From contig JAHLLH010000010.1 in NCBI GenBank assembly GCA_020444265.1, positions 1 to 64,000 on the forward strand: 64,000 nt of DNA, in the 5' to 3' direction. Origin of the DNA: a bacterium (lineage in GTDB: Bacteria > Electryoneota > Electryoneia > Electryoneales > Electryoneaceae). Positions 60,368 through 64,000 of this stretch are shown one piece after another. Positions within the stretch are counted from its first letter, which is position 1, and every line of letters begins with the position of its first letter. A program made the translations under genes and the position numbers. The notes below the pieces were generated by a model, which saw only the letters and a list, made by a program, of their open reading frames with translations, ran no database searches and was not told the origin of the DNA.

Positions 60368-61774
60368 ATGATAGCTTTATTCGCGATAGCATTTGCTGTT
60401 GTACTATTCGTACTCGCATTTGAGAAGCCGAAGTACGCCCTTTTCGTCTTTATTATTTTGGATATAACCCTTCCTACATACTTTTCAACATGGAACTATT
60501 TCCCATTGGGTGTGAATATCTACTTCTTGGATATAGCTTCCTTCTCGTTGTTGTTCAGTTTAATGGGAAGCAATAGGTTAAAGTTAAATAATGATCTGGA
60601 ATTAGATAAAAATTGGATATACTGGATTATTTATGCGTTCATTGCGGTATTTTTTTCGACCTTCATTCAAAATCATAGCTTAAACAATGTGATCGGTTTT
60701 TCGCGTCGGTATTTTATTTATCCCCTCATTTGCTACTATATAGTAGTCAATAATTTGAGAGATATGAATCCACGGGATACGTATAAGCTCTGGTCTTTGG
60801 TCCTTCGATTACCCGCATTTACCTTGTTGGCGCACGAGATCATCCGGTATTTACTTGGAACATCTTTCTACAATCAGGGATTGCCAACATATGATTTTGC
60901 GACAGATTTCCGAGGGGCTTCACCGGTTGAAGCGCTTGCCATGTTTCCTGCGTTTCACTATTCCTTTAATCGTGTGCTGACGCAACGAGCACGAATCTTC
61001 TCGATTGATGGATTGGTAATTATTGTTGGCTTTATCGCTGCAATCATGTGTGGGTTCAGGAAAATCCCACTCACGCTGGTGATCACAATCGCGATTCACC
61101 TTCTCTACCTGTTGCGATACCAGAGTCGTCGGACGTTGAGGGCGATCCGGAAGACGGTTTTCGTCATCCTGATCATCGCTCTCATCTTTACAGTGCTTGG
61201 GATTCAAGCTGTTCCCGGGGTGGTAGAAAATCAATTTGCCATGATGAAGGCCAAATTCTTCTCAGGGGACAATGGGTCATTCAGAATTGAGGGAATTGCT
61301 TTTCGGTATACCTTGGCCCTATACACATGGAGATCGTTCATTCAAAATCCAATTCTGGGACAAGGATTGGGGTATGAAAGTGTCTGGGTTTTTGGAGGGG
61401 AGTTACAAAATAATGACCCCCACAACCTCATTCTCTCAATTGCAGTTCGTCTTGGAATTATTGGGGTTATCTTGCTTGGAATCATCTTCTGGAAATTTTT
61501 CTTTTTCCTCAATCGACAATCCCGTGTGCGTGAGATACAACAATATTTTATTCCAGTTCTTCTATTTTTCCTGGCATACATTCTAAACGGAATGATATCG
61601 GCGGGGTCGTTCGGCCCTCATGGTGTAAGTATGCTTTCGATCTTCATGGGAATGAGCTATCGTCTTGCTGCCAGACCGGATGTCATCAGTTATTTTCTTC
61701 AGGTAGACCTGCGAAAATCGGAATTGCAGAAGTCTTCAAAGGAAAAGCGTTTAAACGATCTGGTCAAAGGATGA
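60368..61774 (+). CDS. O-antigen polymerase/ligase-like membrane protein (Wzy-type)
   Basis: 468 residues with about 12 spans and one large extracytoplasmic loop around residues 310-350. RIEGIAFRYTLALYTWRSFIQNPILGQGLG and NDPHNLILSIAVRLGIIGVIL match the Wzy_C/WaaL pattern (GxG...H-N-x-x-L-x-x-x-x-x-x-G-x-x-G). The protein polymerises repeat units or attaches the chain to a carrier; sequence alone does not separate these. 77-bp gap upstream. It ends one base before the next possible start. Confidence 0.82.
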   Translation: MIALFAIAFAVVLFVLAFEKPKYALFVFIILDITLPTYFSTWNYFPLGVNIYFLDIASFSLLFSLMGSNRLKLNNDLELDKNWIYWIIYAFIAVFFSTFIQNHSLNNVIGFSRRYFIYPLICYYIVVNNLRDMNPRDTYKLWSLVLRLPAFTLLAHEIIRYLLGTSFYNQGLPTYDFATDFRGASPVEALAMFPAFHYSFNRVLTQRARIFSIDGLVIIVGFIAAIMCGFRKIPLTLVITIAIHLLYLLRYQSRRTLRAIRKTVFVILIIALIFTVLGIQAVPGVVENQFAMMKAKFFSGDNGSFRIEGIAFRYTLALYTWRSFIQNPILGQGLGYESVWVFGGELQNNDPHNLILSIAVRLGIIGVILLGIIFWKFFFFLNRQSRVREIQQYFIPVLLFFLAYILNGMISAGSFGPHGVSMLSIFMGMSYRLAARPDVISYFLQVDLRKSELQKSSKEKRLNDLVKG

Positions 61775-61783
61775 GTGGTTGTC

Positions 61784-62959
61784 ATGAGTGGTGACTGGAA
61801 CAGACTACAAGAAATGCTTGGGGACGCTCTGGAAGATCGAGAGAAGGAGTACCCCGCCAAAGGGGATGCCTACTATCGTCTTGAGGATCTGCTGGTATCG
61901 GCCACGGACTATTTTCAGACTATTACTTTAGACTCTGGAAGCGACAGATCAGCATTCAGCTCAGTGTCGCAGCCCCTGTTTTTGTGCGGACCTCCTCGCT
62001 CTGGGACCACGTTTCTCAGTCAACTTCTGGACCATCATCCTGAAATTTTCATGATGCCGGGTGATTCAAAATACGCGATTGATTACATCCAATCTTGTAA
62101 CTTGGAATTCGATTCCTATCCATACCAATGGGTCAGGCGTTTGATCAATCCAACGGGACAGACACCTTTCTGGTTTATTGGTCCTGAAGAAGCCGAGTTT
62201 ATCAAATTTTTAACTGGCTACCAACGTCGAATCAAAGCTGGCGAGAAGGATCCATTCATTGCAGTGGTTGGAGCCTTGCAACAGGTGATTCATGGTGACA
62301 AACCCATTCGGTATTGGGGAGAAAAGACACCTGAAAACGAACTCTATGCAGATCTGCTCCTGAAGCGGTTCCCAGAAGCAAAATTTGTACACCTGATTCG
62401 TGACCCGCTATCCAATATTTATTCCCAGAAGCAGTTCCGGATGCAACGATCCCTTAGTTTCGACATCCGAAAAGTCAGCGTGCGTGAAAAACTGATGTTT
62501 GAGGCCGCATTACGAAACCTGGAGACGATCGGTCCTGAACGCTATATCTTGTTGAAATACGAAGATCTGGTTGCAGAACGGGAAGCAACTATGCGTGAGA
62601 TTGCGCGTTTCCTTGGTATAAACTTCGACCCGATTCTTCTAACCCCCACGATCAAAGGGTTAGAAGCCAGCTCGAATTCATCATTCGCGGATCGAAGGGC
62701 GAAGAAATCTCAGGCTCGTGACGAGAACAAGCCGCGATGGGAGGCGGGGTTAACTCGTGCAGAAAAGCAGATTATCGTCTCGTTTATGAAGCCATCTGCA
62801 GAGAAATTGGGGTACAATTGGTCCAAGGAGGGGCCGGGGAAGTATTCCACTTTATTGCACAAGATGGTCGCTCAGCCTCTCGCTATGCTCGCTGGAAGAA
62901 AAGAGGGGGCAAAACGAGCGAAACTTGCGCATCATCTTGCACGTATCACAACCTCATAG
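61784..62959 (+). CDS. Sulfotransferase 3 of polysaccharide locus
   Basis: A 391-residue protein with PQPLFLCGPPRSGTTFLSQLLDHHPEIFMMP, the Sulfotransfer_3-type 5'-PSB motif (GxPRSGTT). KFVHLIRDPLSNIYSQKQF is the 3'-PB segment and YILLKYEDLVAEREATMREIARFLGINFD the conserved tail. ATG 61784 was chosen; a GTG at 61775 with AAAGG 4 bases upstream is also possible. It starts within 10 bases of the polymerase stop, so they share a transcript. Confidence 0.8.
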   Translation: MSGDWNRLQEMLGDALEDREKEYPAKGDAYYRLEDLLVSATDYFQTITLDSGSDRSAFSSVSQPLFLCGPPRSGTTFLSQLLDHHPEIFMMPGDSKYAIDYIQSCNLEFDSYPYQWVRRLINPTGQTPFWFIGPEEAEFIKFLTGYQRRIKAGEKDPFIAVVGALQQVIHGDKPIRYWGEKTPENELYADLLLKRFPEAKFVHLIRDPLSNIYSQKQFRMQRSLSFDIRKVSVREKLMFEAALRNLETIGPERYILLKYEDLVAEREATMREIARFLGINFDPILLTPTIKGLEASSNSSFADRRAKKSQARDENKPRWEAGLTRAEKQIIVSFMKPSAEKLGYNWSKEGPGKYSTLLHKMVAQPLAMLAGRKEGAKRAKLAHHLARITTS

Positions 62960-63069
62960 GGTTGCATTGGTCAAGGGCTATAGGATTCGCTACAGTGTGA
63001 GGCTGGAAGGTATGGTAGTAAGCTGGAAAGTCATTGCTATTAAATCCCCATTTGAAGGAATTCGATTCC

Positions 63070-64000
63070 ATGAGTGAGATGGAACAGAGCAGAGGCAGAG
63101 AAGTGATTTCTAGTGAAGATCTGAACGATCACGCAGTGGATGTATTTCAGATTGCGAGATCATGGTGGCTGCTTCTTCTCAGCCATCTTCGAGTCTTTTT
63201 TATGGTGGGCTTTATAGCAGGAGTTGTGTCCATCGCGGTAGCTCTACTCTTGCCGCAGCGATATGAGGTTGAGGCTATTGTCCTGCCCCCTCAATCCAGC
63301 AGCTCCGGTGCCACAGCAAGTCTGCTGGCCCAGTTCGGCTCGATTTCGGGGATGGGTTTTGGCAGTGCACAACTTGTCGATCTCTATCCAGCCATTGCGA
63401 AAAGCAGTTCGATCTTGCAAACGACTCTAAAGCGGGAATTTGATGGTCGCAATTTTGCCCAGGCACTGTTGGAACTAACACCTTCTGATACTGTGAGTGA
63501 GCAGCAAATAGGCAATCTCATCATTGGGTTGCAAAACACACTATCTCCGACCACGAGTAGTTTGACGGATATCTTCAAACTGCGCTACCAGCATGAAGAC
63601 CCATACCTTGCTTCAGCACTCGTAAATGCTGTTCTTGCCGAAATAGAGGATTTTTTTCAAAACAGGTTTAAAACCGAAGCTCGCAGCCAGAGGAACCAGA
63701 TTCAGAATCGTCTTGTTCAGGTGGCAGATTCACTGAAAACGGCTGAAAACAAGCTGATGGAGTTTCGTCAGGAGAACCGTTCTATTTCTGGATCGCCCCA
63801 CTTATTGCTTCAAGAGGGCAGGTTGCGTCGAGAGGTTGAGATTAAAAATTCAATGTTCCTCGAGCTAAGCAAACAACTCGAGGTCGTCAAAATCAGTGAA
63901 ATCGGGGAACGGCCTGTCTTGAACGTTCTTGATTATGCCGAACCGCCTGATGATCCGTCCTACCCCCCTCGACGCACTATTGTGCTGGGTGGTACCATTG
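63070..64000 (+). CDS. Wzz-type chain-length determinant/polysaccharide co-polymerase (truncated by window edge)
   Basis: The 310 residues present start MSEMEQSRGREVISS. The first membrane span is at about 38-60 (LRVFFMVGFIAGVVSIAVALLLP), followed by the periplasmic domain opening QRYEVEAIVLPPQ, a Wzz signature. Helical coiled-coil stretches follow (ARSQRNQIQNRLVQVADSLKTAENKLMEF). Near the end the Pro-rich DYAEPPDDPSYPPRRTIV is the motif that precedes the second span, which begins as the window stops. A kinase domain after that (as in BY-kinases) cannot be excluded. Probably sets chain length in the sulfated polysaccharide locus. Confidence 0.85.
   Translation, partial: MSEMEQSRGREVISSEDLNDHAVDVFQIARSWWLLLLSHLRVFFMVGFIAGVVSIAVALLLPQRYEVEAIVLPPQSSSSGATASLLAQFGSISGMGFGSAQLVDLYPAIAKSSSILQTTLKREFDGRNFAQALLELTPSDTVSEQQIGNLIIGLQNTLSPTTSSLTDIFKLRYQHEDPYLASALVNAVLAEIEDFFQNRFKTEARSQRNQIQNRLVQVADSLKTAENKLMEFRQENRSISGSPHLLLQEGRLRREVEIKNSMFLELSKQLEVVKISEIGERPVLNVLDYAEPPDDPSYPPRRTIVLGGTI

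Overview
The window is about 64 kb of a moderately GC-rich bacterial chromosome. It most likely comes from a little-characterised lineage of the Bacteroidetes/Fibrobacteres-Chlorobi (FCB) superphylum. Evidence: a full-length SprA, the outer-membrane channel of the type IX secretion system (T9SS), two secreted proteins ending in T9SS-type sorting domains, many SPII lipoproteins with Asp/Ser/Pro-rich N-termini, and PEGA-type surface proteins. Codon use and palindromic repeats are even across most of the window, so it is mainly native chromosome. Two stretches look compositionally different: the AT-rich kinase gene near 37.7-39.1 kb and, more mildly, the polysaccharide locus after 56.9 kb. I cannot name a species.

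Layout. 0-4.3 kb: a GNAT acetyltransferase, a 68-residue Cys-rich protein, a K+ channel with RCK domains, and an archaeal-type GatE on the minus strand. 4.4-9.2 kb: a tightly coupled six-gene operon (two secreted proteins, one a T9SS client; a degenerate 5'-nucleotidase-like lipoprotein; cdd; udk; tdk). It is followed by two tandem paralogous lipoproteins, a concentrative nucleoside transporter and a third related lipoprotein (9.4-15.2 kb). 15-22 kb: mutY, a POT peptide transporter, an SNase-like protein, a second nucleotidase-like protein, an NhaD-type antiporter with a His-rich N-terminus, and a universal stress protein. 22.2-24.3 kb: five tRNAs (Ala, Gly, Cys, Leu, Val) from a near-consensus promoter, then infC-rpmI-rplT, with infC starting at ATC. 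24.4-33 kb: a BNR-repeat T9SS client, three exported proteins of unknown function on the minus strand, a 1-kb nest of repeats, a PEGA-like membrane protein and an HExxH lipoprotein. 33-37.6 kb: butyrate kinase with indolepyruvate ferredoxin oxidoreductase (iorAB), and an NTF2-like lipoprotein. 37.7-39.1 kb: the AT-rich Ser/Thr kinase. 39-43 kb: queA, an HXXEE membrane protein, ruvB and a TrmJ-like methyltransferase. 43-54.8 kb: a PEGA/beta-barrel surface protein, a small hypothetical protein, a lipoprotein, a NYN-LOTUS protein with a histone-H1-like tail, and sprA. 54.9-64 kb: glmS, then a polysaccharide locus with three sulfotransferases, a Wzx flippase, a Wzy-like polymerase and a Wzz-type chain-length regulator cut by the window edge.

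How the genes work together. The nucleotidase-like lipoprotein, nucleoside transporter, cytidine deaminase, uridine kinase and thymidine kinase suggest scavenging of external nucleotides. buk-iorAB suggests fermentative amino-acid or aryl-acid catabolism with substrate-level phosphorylation. glmS could feed amino-sugar precursors to the sulfated polysaccharide locus.

The most unusual non-coding feature is a dense set of dispersed palindromic elements, at least four families. In two of them the copies differ in sequence but keep base pairing. One family carries its own terminator and supplies the TAG stop codon of adjacent genes.
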